DNA from: Vombatus ursinus
Lineage: Eukaryota; Chordata; Mammalia; Diprotodontia; Vombatidae
Reading direction: 5' to 3'
DNA length: 64,000 nt
Assembly (NCBI RefSeq): GCF_900497805.2
Contig: NW_020954570.1
Span: 9,642,586 to 9,706,585 of the forward strand
In this document: piece after piece, positions 55,975 to 64,000 of the stretch
Numbering within the stretch: position 1 is the stretch's first letter
How the letters are laid out: each line of letters starts with the position of its first letter
Notes under the pieces: model-generated
Told to the model about the DNA's origin: nothing
Seen by the model: the letters and a program-made list of their open reading frames with translations, nothing else
The model's database searches: none
Program-made: the position numbers and the translations under genes

Positions 55975-56097
55975 ACATTACTGAACGTGAACATAACTCT
56001 CTACTTTGTAGAGATGGAAACTGTGTGAACACTGAAGGCAGCTTTGAATGTGACTACATACTTGGACATGAAATACCATCACATGAGGATTGTGTGG
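55975..56097 (+). pseudogene. FBN2P: FBN2-like exon 27, cbEGF13 (two cysteines lost)
   Basis: Acceptor TTTCAG before 55975, donor G-GTGAGT at 56098. It has 123 bases, one codon shorter than the usual 126, and an open frame. The translation (D)[40 protein letters not shown] aligns with fibrillin-2 cbEGF13 ([20 protein letters not shown] and so on). The first cysteine has become arginine (DEC to TER) and the fifth tyrosine (DC to DY). The leading calcium-binding D-x-D-E is D-x-T-E. A cbEGF fold needs three disulfides, so this domain could keep at most two. The splice signals are nevertheless sound. Confidence 0.92.
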
Positions 56098-56214
56098 GTG
56101 AGTTTATCCCATACAATTAAATAAATAATAACAAGAAAATGAGATTTCCCATAATCCATTTGACATTATTTGTTGCTCCAACTTCTCTATCATTAAATTA
56201 GGATTAAGACACAG

Positions 56215-56372
56215 GAAATCTTGTTTTGGCCCAGTTTTAGGAAGAAAGACTGAGGAAAGAAAGTCATTTGTTATCTTAGGCAAGTCATTTAACCACTCTG
56301 GACATCAATTTCCTCATATGCTGATAAGAAGTTGAAACAGATGCCTCTTAGGTCCCTTTAATTCTAAAGCTG
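56215..56372 (+). mobile_element. MIR-family SINE
   Basis: aggcaagtcatttaaccact, gacatcaatttcctcatatg and cctcttaggtccctttaatt follow the MIR order seen at 7800-7985. Confidence 0.6.
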
Positions 56373-56724
56373 GATTTTCTATTTATAAAAGAACCTTCAT
56401 AATTTAAATTTTAGTAATCTAGCCCTATACATCCATATTCAGATTGCTTTTTACAATTTATTTTATTTGATCTCATTTATAGTACTAGGTAGTAGAACAA
56501 TTGAATTTAAGTTATTATGGCTTTATTAGAAAAAAAATCACCTATCTACTGTATACAAACTCAAAAGTTCTAGATACTAGAAGGAGAAAAGATACTATTT
56601 TCAAGAATCTATTTGCTCACACCCCTGTCGTTTTGCACAAATTATGTTTTATATACCCGCATTCACATACACGTAAAAATGATCCCTTGCCGTCCTTGCT
56701 CTGACTCCATACATATCAAATGAG

Positions 56725-56792
56725 ATATTTGTGAAGTGCTTAGCATAGTACCTGGCACATAATAGGCATTTAATAAATTCTTATTATCTTCC
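56725..56792 (+). mobile_element. L2 LINE 3' end scrap
   Basis: gtgcttagcatagtacctgg and cataataggcatttaataaa are the L2 3' end. Confidence 0.65.
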
Positions 56793-57143
56793 TTTCCATG
56801 TGTCATATGCCAATTTTTACATTTACTGGTCTTTATTATTGTAGTTAAGGACAACATTTCTGTTGATGTGCATCTTCTTTGGTTTCTGCTACTCAGTTTC
56901 TTTTTTTTTGCTGACCCTTACTTGATATAAGAAATAGAAACACACACCACACACGCACACACACATCTGTGTAATACGTAGGGCATTGATGTGTCCCAAT
57001 AACAGTTCACATTATTGCATGCCTTAACTCTGTAGAAGTTCAGTGCATCACTTGATTATCCAGCAAGGGGGTAAAATATCTAAATCGCTCACTAAGTGGC
57101 CTTCTTGAGTCACCAACTGCTAAAAAAGGCTGCATCATCTCAA

Positions 57144-57163
57144 TGGGCCACCAGAGGGCACTA
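57144..57163 (+). promoter_or_regulatory. CTCF-like binding motif
   Basis: tgggccaccagagggcacta matches the CTCF core (CCACCAGAGGGCACTA against the consensus CCASYAGRKGGCRSTA) at essentially every core position. It lies in the intron between exons 27 and 28. Occupancy is not shown by sequence. Confidence 0.7.
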
Positions 57164-58127
57164 AGCCTACAAACATCCCTCCACTGTTGAGCCGAACACC
57201 TTAATGTGATTATACTGCCTGGGTTCATTATTTATCTTGTGATGTGAAATATTGCTCAGGATATTTTTTTAAAACAGGAAATAATAAGGTTTCACCCATA
57301 TCAAAAGCAAATTGTTAAGAATTTGTGAATGGAGCTCCTCTGCCTCCTGACATTCCAAACTCCTCCCACTTAATCGGTCAGTGTTAAAAGGTTAAGGAAA
57401 GGGATATGTGTGCCCAGATCTGGAACTCTTGAGTCCCAGATTCCTTTAAAGTAAATCAGGGGAAACACAGGAAGAGTAACTGTCCTCCCTTTTGCTCTCC
57501 TGGATCCAGTTAGTTGGTTGACTCTATGAACTCAAAATTCATGCCAGTCAACTGTAACATTAATCTCAGGCATTCTCAGTCACCAGTAAATTAAATCTTG
57601 AATAGGTACAACTTATGGATGCTCAGAATTTTATTGTGTCTCCAAATCCTATAGTCAGCCAACATGATGAGCAGAAAGATTTTTCAAGAACAAAAGGACA
57701 CAAAAAGAAGCATTGAATACTATATGCCTATATACAGGCATGCTACTTTCCTGTCTTTTCCTGTCTTTTTTTTTTTTTTTTTGTCCACTACAAATGCACT
57801 TCCCCTAACATCAGTGAGGGGGGAAGGGCATGAATCAGAAACACCCTTCCAGACCTCTCTATCTTCAACATAACATAACCATCGACTCTAAACTACATAA
57901 TAACTCAGAACATCTAAGAGTTTAGACACTGGCTGTACTTTTATCAAAAGCAGACGTGAGCATAGATAAAGAATTATCATCCTTGCTATTGCAACAACCC
58001 TCTTTTTTTTGACAAATGACTTCATGAACTATGGAGTTCTTATACAGTTCTTAATTATTCTTTAAGTGAATTATTATAAAATATTCAACTACTATATAAA
58101 AGTATAACCTTTTTTTTTCTTTTGCAG
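57164..58127. other. Intron sequence before exon 28
   Basis: Holds a T run at 57767-57782 and otherwise no named repeat. No further exon found. Confidence 0.4.
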
Positions 58128-58250
58128 ATATAAATGACTGTTCTCTGAGTGATAATCTATGTAGAAATGGAAAACGTGTGAACATGATTGGACCGCAGTG
58201 TTCTTGTAATCCTGGATATCAAGCAACTCCAGACAGGCAAAGCTATATGG
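58128..58250 (+). pseudogene. FBN2P: FBN2-like exon 28, cbEGF14 (two cysteines lost)
   Basis: A strong acceptor (polypyrimidine tract then TTTGCAG to 58127) and donor G-GTAAGA at 58251. It has 123 bases, one codon below the expected 126, and an open frame. The translation (D)[40 protein letters not shown] equals fibrillin-2 cbEGF14 ([36 protein letters not shown]). The third cysteine is arginine, the sixth is tyrosine, and the conserved aromatic pair GTYQ is shortened to GPQ by a codon loss. DINEC has become DINDC, a mild change. The reading frame and splice sites survive while the disulfide plan does not. Confidence 0.93.
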
Positions 58251-58858
58251 GTAAGAAGTGAGCACATCTGTGTCCTTAAATTCTTATTTCTCAAGTCAGT
58301 AAAAGGAGCTTTTGCCACTAAAGAGAACAAGTCATTTCATTAAAAATAAATGAAGGCCATGGAAAACAAGTATACTTCTAAGTCACTGAGTTCTCAAGAT
58401 ATTTCATAGATATGCTTGATTAGTGTTGCATGGTTGTCCTTTTAAATAAGAAACAATTGGAATCCTTTTACTATTTTTTAGTCCTTTTTTTGTAAACATC
58501 TTATTTCTTCATTAATTATTTTTTGTTCAATTACTAAAATATTTTGATGCAGTTTACTTTTACTTTGAGTTTACAAACTAAAAATAAAGATTTAATATAG
58601 TTAGTAGCTGCACACGGCAGCTTGATTCCTTTCTTTGCTCTGAAGTCATAGATCTAAACTTCCAAGAGTGTATTTTTTTATTTCATTGATCTTTCCAGTT
58701 ATGTTCCTGATTTCTTTAATCTTAGGGCAATGAGGGAAATGTTGAAAAGAATATTTCCAAAAGTAGCTTATAGTTTATAAAGGAAAATATCAACTTAGAA
58801 TAACTAAAGAAAAAAATCATCATGAGAAATGGGTAAACATTCAACATGATCTGTATAA

Positions 58859-59007
58859 CTTTTTTTCTTTTTGGTGAGGCAATCAAGGTTAAGTGACTTG
58901 CCCAGGGTCACACAGCTATTAAGTGTCAAGTGTCTGATGCCGGATTTGAACCCAGGTCATCCTGACTTCAAGGCTGGAGCTTTATCCACTGTGCCGCCTA
59001 GCTGCCC
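58859..59007 (-). mobile_element. tRNA-derived SINE in an intron
   Basis: Antisense SINE: T-rich start, ggttaagtgacttgcccagg, gatgccggatttgaacccag, and the head complement ctgtgccgcctagctgcccc. Target duplication ctgtataa (58851-58858 and 59008-59015). It lies 84 bases before exon 29. Confidence 0.9.
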
Positions 59008-59090
59008 CTGTATAATTATTTTTTAAAAGGCAGACTTTTTCAAAGGAAGAAGAGTTGACAAATAATACTGTTAAAATGTTCTTTTACCAG

Positions 59091-59213
59091 ATATTGATGA
59101 GTATAGGATAATGAATGGAAGCTGTGGTAGCCAGTGTACTAATTCAGAAGGCAGCTATGAATGTCTTTGCAGTGAAGTTTATACCCTGATGCCAGATATG
59201 AGAACCTGTGCAG
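59091..59213 (+). pseudogene. FBN2P: FBN2-like exon 29, cbEGF15 (first cysteine lost)
   Basis: Acceptor TTTTACCAG before 59091, donor G-GTAAGG at 59214. 123 bases, the expected length. The translation (D)[40 protein letters not shown] matches fibrillin-2 cbEGF15 ([20 protein letters not shown] and on). The first cysteine is tyrosine (DEC to DEY), which removes the C1-C3 disulfide. The conserved glycine of SEGYALMPD is valine (SEVYTLMPD). The calcium ligands DIDE and the SEGSYEC aromatic are kept. The frame is open throughout. Confidence 0.93.
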
Positions 59214-59483
59214 GTAAGGAAACAAAAACACAAGCACTTTCTCTAGCTTGGTTAATTTTCATTTACTGATTTGACCTTATTCAATTCAGTTCATCCCAAC
59301 ATTTATTTAATGCCTGTTATATACAAAGCTGTGTATTAGCCACTGGTAATACAAAAACAAAAATGAAACAATCTCTGCCTCCAAACACCATCCATTCTAC
59401 CACATGTACACAAGTAAATACTAAATACACAAAGCAGTTCCAAAAGAGAAAAACACTAACAACAGACTAAGGATTGGCGAATG

Positions 59484-59523
<40 letters not shown>

Positions 59524-59562
59524 CTGTGTGTCTGTGTGTCTGTGTGTCTGTGTGTCTGTGTA
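59484..59562. repeat. (GT)n(GTCT)n microsatellite
   Basis: About 19 gt units followed by four or five gtgtgtct octets. In the intron after exon 29. Confidence 0.95.
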
Positions 59563-59814
59563 CCTGAACTGTATTTTCATGTCAGGGATCCTAAGGAGTG
59601 GAGGTAAGGAGGGAGAGTGTATTCTAGACATGTTTACCACCTGTGCAAACGTGGAAAGATAGAATGCTGTGCATAGGGAACAAATAGCTGGATAGTTTGA
59701 CTGAAATAGAGAGTGTGTGAAGGGGTATAATGTGAAATAAGAACGAAAAGGCAAGTGGGATCCATGTCGTGGCTAATCATTATCTAGCTAAGGAATTCAT
59801 ATTTCATCCTAGGG

Positions 59815-60335
59815 CACTAGAAGCCACTGAATATTTTTAGTAGGGAAGTGATGTGGTCCTGTAAATATCAGTTTGCCATCTGTGTGGAGGATTGATTGGA
59901 GAGGGAATAGAATGGAGGCTGGCCAAAATGAACACTTTGTACCAGGTGAAAATTGGTGAGGGTAGGGACTGTATAAGTGAGGAGATGGGGACAGATATAA
60001 CAGGTATTTTGGAAGTAGAATCATAAGGGATAAGATATTGGGGATGAGGAAGAGGAATAAGCCAGGAATGACTTTAAGGATGCCAACCTGGGTGACTAAA
60101 AGAAAGGTAATACCCTCAATAGAAATTTGAGGAAAGGAAGGGTTTATACAAAAAGGAGGCAAGAGAAGAGAAGGGGTATATAATGAATTCCATTTTGGAG
60201 ATAATTGAGTTTAGGTGCCTTCAGGACATCCACTTAGAAATGTCCAACAGACAGTTAGGAATGTTGGACTGGAGTTTTGGAGAGAGATTTGGACTTTATA
60301 TAGATTTGTACTGAACCTTAAGAGACACCCACTCT
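59815..60335 (-). mobile_element. L2 LINE fragment, ORF2 antisense
   Basis: gaagccactgaatatttttag, gtagggaagtgatgtggtcc, gaatgactttaaggatgcca, aattccattttggagataat, cagacagttaggaatgttgg and agacacccactcttagtggg run in the antisense L2 order. The 117-codon minus-strand open frame at 59809-60162 belongs to it. Confidence 0.75.
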
Positions 60336-60435
60336 TAGTGGGCTTTGTATCTTACAGAAGGGATGGAAAAAGGTAATCTTTGGTTTTCTCAAAAATTACT
60401 TTTCTTTTTATATGTTGAAAATTTTGCTTCCTTAG

Positions 60436-60555
60436 ATATTGATGATTGTGAAAAAAATCCTGGTATCTGTGATGGTGGCCAATGTACTAATATTACTGGT
60501 GGCTATCTCTGTTATGATGGTTTCATGGCTTCTATGGATATGAAAACATGTATTG
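60436..60555 (+). pseudogene. FBN2P: FBN2-like exon 30, cbEGF16 (two codons lost)
   Basis: Acceptor CCTTAG before 60436, donor G-GTGGGT at 60556. It has 120 bases, six fewer than the expected 126, so two codons are gone without shifting the frame. The translation (D)[39 protein letters not shown] matches fibrillin-2 cbEGF16 ([32 protein letters not shown]). The [10 protein letters not shown] tail with methionine is the FBN2 form; FBN1 has SED there. The deletion merges YRCLC to YLC, removing one of the six cysteines. No stop codon. Confidence 0.94.
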
Positions 60556-60724
60556 GTGGGTATTCAAAGGACAAGATATTAAGTTATACAATATATAAAT
60601 AATGTCAGTTGATAGCTGGAGACACAGATCTTTCATTTCATTTAGTGTGGGAACTAGTGAGGGAACTCTACTCTCATCTATTAATGCAGATCAGTAACTC
60701 CTTGGAAAGTTCCAATCTTTGGTA

Positions 60725-60852
60725 TCTATAGTACTGGGAAGTCAAGGGGCTTGCTCAGAATCATGCAGCCCTTATGTGTCAAAGGCAAGACTTGATGCAT
60801 ATCTTCCTGGCTCTAAGATCAGCTCTATCAACTCTACCATGCTGCCTCTCAG
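60725..60852 (+). mobile_element. MIR/MAR1-type SINE, 3' part
   Basis: tcaaggggcttgctcagaat, catcttcctggctctaagat and ctctaccatgctgcctctca are the degenerate 3' half of a MIR-like SINE. Confidence 0.6.
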
Positions 60853-62924
60853 TACTTATGTATATGTACAGCTATGGTGTTTATGATGTAATGTTCATAT
60901 TAAAAAAAAGTTTCCCCAAAAGTTTGAAAAGAAAAAGCTTCATGTATTGAACTAGGAAAATACGCCCTCTGGCTTCTGTGTTAAAATGGAGAGTTGAGGC
61001 AAAATAATAGTTAAGGTTTATTTACTGAGTTACAGTTTGCAAGTGCTCACACTACCCGTTTCACAATTGTGAAGAAAGCATTGTGTAAATGCTTGCTTTC
61101 AGATGAGTAACTCAACAATCACATATCTAGTTAAGTTTCTGAAACTGGGACTCAAACAAATTTCAGCTCAAAGGCTAATAAGCCTTCTCTAAACCATTCT
61201 ACCTCTTTTATGATTATATTAAATCATGAAATATTCAATTGTTAATGAAATTTAAGTTATCACATTACAGAATTTTGTTGAAGTCTTTAAAATCCATCTG
61301 ATTCAGGTCTTAACTCTTCCAGTAGATAGTCTTCTTGAATTCTTAAGACCAATAAAAATCAACCCAAGAATGGACAAAGAGTCCACACTGTGGTGATCCT
61401 CCCCCCCCGCCCAAATACTCAGTAGATATACAGACTATTTTCGGCCTTGTATGCTGTCTAACTTATTAGGACCTGCCAGAGGTTACACTCTTAACATAGC
61501 CTTTCAGAACTCAGGTGGGCTCCATGTTAAAATTTGGCATTACAGTAGGACTTTAGTAGACAATGCTAATTTAATAGTCAGTTAAAAAGATTTTCTCTCC
61601 TTGTTTTAAAAGCTTGATTATCATTGTGAAATTGAGAAAAGTAAGGAAGAGTTAAGTGTTTAGGATATTTGTGTATTGGTGCTGTATGTGTTGAACTACA
61701 TATTGAATCACAGGAGTATAAGAAAATATCTGTTTTATATTATGGAAAAGTTTCTATGTGAAGACAGCACTTAAGGTAAATCCAATCACTTATATGATGA
61801 AAAATATTTAATACATTTCCCAGACTTTTAACATAATACCAACAAGATTTAAAGTTCAATGAAATGAAAGCAAGAAAGTTAAAACTTTTGTGTTAACCTG
61901 AACATGTAATAAATGGTTAATGTTATCTTCCTGGTTAAAAAAAATAGAATAATTCTTCTGACAAACTTCAAATATTTTATTTGAAGCAAAGAAACAAGGC
62001 ACTTGATATTTTATTGAGCCAAATTTGGACAAGTCTTTGCTTTCTAGAAGGTAAAGAGCTAGATTGTATTTTTAAAGGCAATTACATTCATATTTAACGT
62101 ACTGAATGCTTTTTAACCCATCTTAAATGTCTTATCAACAGTTATCTAGACTAATTTGAAAGAATGGTATAACTAATTGATTTCCCCCAATCACAAATAA
62201 TGTACCTACATTAAGTGTATAGAAAAATTCATTATTTCTACTCATTCAATTTGGCTATGTTGCCTATGTTGTATTTTGTACGTGCAAACTACTTACATTT
62301 GCCAAACACGAATTATTTAACTTTAGGGATCACAACATTGTCCTTATAAAGTATGAGACATAGTGTTTGCTATTCAGTTTTTTTTGCTACATATCCATTC
62401 TTTGTCTATCAAACTACTAAACACACCTATATTCCTTCTCACTTTCATCCAACTGCTTCCTTTAATCCTCTTTCCAACTTCTTACCCTCATAATCATTCA
62501 CTATTTATTGCTTCCTACTCACATTACAACAGTTAATGATAAAACAATGGCCACATATCATTCAAATGAATGAACTCTTTTGCCAAATATAATGAAAATG
62601 ATAAGGCAGATAAATAATCCAATCTTAGGAATTTACCTTGGTTATTCCTGTCATGGGACAGGAAGAACTCAGTATTTTTGTTATTTTAAGTTTTTATGCT
62701 TAATTTAGACTTTTCATACAGTTCATGTTTTATGCAATTATCCATCACTTTTCTAGGGTTATCTTGGGATTATGTGCATTTTACAGGTTTATTTACTCCA
62801 TGCTTTTCCAAAGCATAATCAAAAACCACATTCCCATTTACAAATTTAAATTAAGGGCAAATTTAATATTATTTTGTTTGTAAATGTTCTAGCTTATATT
62901 TTATTTTGTTCTCTTGGTATATAG
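60853..62924. other. Long intron-like gap where exons 31-32 are expected
   Basis: About 2 kb of AT-rich DNA. The FBN2 exons for cbEGF17 (DVNECDLNSNIC) and cbEGF18 (DVDECEIGAHNC) should lie here and I find neither, so they are deleted or decayed beyond recognition by eye. No named repeat fills the gap. Confidence 0.5.
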
Positions 62925-63029
62925 ATCTGGTTGAATGTTCTAATGGAACCCACCCATGTAGTATAAATGCCCAGTGTATGAACCGTGCTTGTTTTGAAGG
63001 ATTCGCTGGAGATGGCTTTACTTGCTTAG
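62925..63029 (+). pseudogene. FBN2P: FBN2-like exon 33, cbEGF19 (shortened)
   Basis: Acceptor TATATAG before 62925, donor G-GTTAGT at 63030. It has 105 bases against an expected 123, a loss of 18 bases (six codons) that keeps the frame. The translation (D)[34 protein letters not shown] matches fibrillin-2 cbEGF19 ([20 protein letters not shown], then the ACSEGFTGDGFTC end). The missing part is the TPGSYRC loop, including the aromatic residue and one cysteine. The second calcium-ligand aspartate has become valine (DLDE to DLVE). SNGTHxCSINAQC is the FBN2 form. Last exon found in the window; exon 34 would lie beyond the right edge. Confidence 0.9.
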
Positions 63030-63689
63030 GTTAGTGAATATTCAAACATATATTTTCCAACATCTTTTAACTGGTAAACTATTTTTCTATGCTATCCCTT
63101 ATTTTGAAACAGTGCAATGAAATAAAATCAATAGCTACACTAAGGAACATTTTAATTATGACTACAGACACAGGATTTTTTTTTTTACTTTTACAGTGGA
63201 CATAAAAATGTGTAATTTTAAAATTCTTATTTTTCTGTAAACTACAAAATAATAATGTATTATTAATTACCAGTATTTTCCTGTTATCCAACTAAATAGT
63301 TGGGTACAGTTATTGTGAAAATATGCATAGGTATGACTGGAACAAAATAGTAGGCATGTTATTCAGAGTTCCTAACATTTGTCAAGCACGAGAATCCCTT
63401 TTTAATATAAAAAAATTATAGACTCCTGTAGTATGAGTTGTATTATGATATCCATTGATTTAAAAAATACATGGTGTAAAATACTATGATGACTTAAATA
63501 GTTTTCATGAATTTTCATTTTATTAATTATGATAGCACCTATATATTTTTGAAAATAGTAACTCATACTATCAGGCTACAAAGGGTGTTTTGGCTTTTTT
63601 ATAATTTTGTTGGAGCTAAATAAAAATTGAAATGATAATGTTTGATAAACGTGGATATATAGAACCTTTGTAATAAAGGGTGATTTTTG

Positions 63690-63990
63690 AAAGTATGTAA
63701 CCCTTTCTACTCAGTAAGCTCCTTGGCTCTCTATTACCTCTAAAATCAAATATAAAGGCTTTTGTTTGGCATTTAAAATTATTCACAATTTGATCCATTC
63801 TGCCTTTATAGTCTTCTTACACTTTACTTCCCTTTTTAATTCTACAATCCAACTATACTGTTGTATTTGCGGCTCCTTGCACTTTTACCTCCTCTCTCCA
63901 TCCCTCATTTTTGGAATGCTCTTTCCTCATCTGTAAAATTGAGTTTGACTAGGTGATCTCTGAGGTTTTTTCCAGCTCTAAATCTATAAT
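63690..63990 (+). mobile_element. L2 LINE ORF2 end and MIR-like tail
   Basis: Sense L2 text (ttggctctctattacctcta, aaaatcaaatataaaggctt, attcacaatttgatccattc), followed from about 63925 by a MIR-like end (cctcatctgtaaaattgagt, gaggttttttccagctctaa). Confidence 0.7.
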
Positions 63991-64000
63991 CCTGCGATTG

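Larger units (their letters stand above)
38010..63029 (+). pseudogene. FBN2P: Decayed intron-containing duplicate of fibrillin-2
   Basis: Fibrillin-2 is a large secreted extracellular-matrix glycoprotein that assembles into 10-12 nm microfibrils through tandem calcium-binding EGF-like (cbEGF) and TGF-beta-binding (TB) domains. Here nine separate exons match it in order on the + strand: exon 1; exon 24 (TB3); exons 25-30 (cbEGF11-16); exon 33 (cbEGF19). Intron phases (1-1) are kept. FBN2 fits better than FBN1 or FBN3: exon 24 has KxGxKEYxTLC and GFANR, exon 29 has SEGSYEC with ALMPD-like text, and exon 30 has [11 protein letters not shown]. Exons 2-23 are missing and 31-32 were not found. Exon 1 has an early stop, exon 25 is frameshifted, and 8 of 44 expected cysteines in the seven open exons are lost. 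It is an unprocessed pseudogene; the symbol is descriptive. It probably continues beyond the right edge. Confidence 0.9.

Noticed and set aside
59809-60162. 117-codon minus-strand open frame
   Set aside because: Matches the course of an antisense L2; not an independent gene.
47635-60555. Assignment to FBN1 or FBN3 rather than FBN2
   Set aside because: Diagnostic text (KxGxKEYxTLC with GFANR, [17 protein letters not shown], MASMDMKTC, SNGTHxCSINAQC) is the FBN2 form. FBN1 differs at these points as recalled.
60958-60978. Second CTCF-like site (cgccctctggcttctg)
   Set aside because: Only the central part of the motif fits (minus strand); the upstream CCA part does not.
60853-62924. Possible remnants of cbEGF17 and cbEGF18 exons
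   Set aside because: I searched by eye for DVNECD and EIGAHNC-like codons with splice sites and found none good enough to report.
47635-63029. The fibrillin exons as a functional fibrillin gene
   Set aside because: A stop in exon 1, a frameshifted exon 25 without acceptor, missing exons 2-23 and lost disulfide cysteines argue against function as a fibrillin.

Overview
The window is mammalian nuclear DNA, almost certainly from a marsupial and probably an Australian one. The grounds are the repeat types: tRNA-derived SINEs with a head like ggggcagctaggtggcgcag, CORE-SINEs of the MAR1/MIR type, marsupial-type L1, a BovB-like RTE LINE and much L2. No complete protein-coding gene, tRNA, rRNA or CRISPR array is visible. 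The base composition is AT-rich, apart from two CpG-bearing blocks at about 21.3-22.0 kb and 36.3-38.3 kb.

Layout. 1-9 kb: L1, L2, MIR and SINE debris, a fragment of a second LINE clade and a small hAT-type element. 9.6-20.5 kb: the pieces of one old + strand L1, split by other elements including an RTE LINE and a near-perfect hairpin. 21.3-22.4 kb: a GC-rich promoter-like block with no recognised gene. 24.7-26.8 kb: a - strand L1 holding ORF1. 27-29 kb: L2. 29.4-34.2 kb: a + strand L1 that carries a SINE and a second, oppositely oriented L1. 34.3-37 kb: a rearranged stretch where a MIR is split by a patchwork of copied local DNA.

The main biological content is 38.0-63.0 kb: a decayed, intron-containing duplicate of fibrillin-2 (FBN2) on the + strand. 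It keeps a recognisable first exon (signal peptide and furin-site region) beside a CpG-bearing promoter. It then jumps to exons matching the TB3 domain and the calcium-binding EGF-like domains 11-16 and 19 (exons 24-30 and 33 in the usual numbering). Exons 2-23 are absent, and exons 31 and 32 were not found. Exon 1 has an early stop, exon 25 is frameshifted and has lost its splice acceptor, and several disulfide cysteines are gone. Yet the other seven exons stay open and keep GT-AG sites.

Other structures of note are: an ERV transcript copy fused to an L1 ORF1 fragment inside a single 14-bp target-site duplication; a compound insertion made of a direct and an inverted local copy; LINE-in-LINE nesting; and a strong CTCF-like motif in a pseudogene intron. 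Family names for repeats are from recognition by eye and were not checked against a library.
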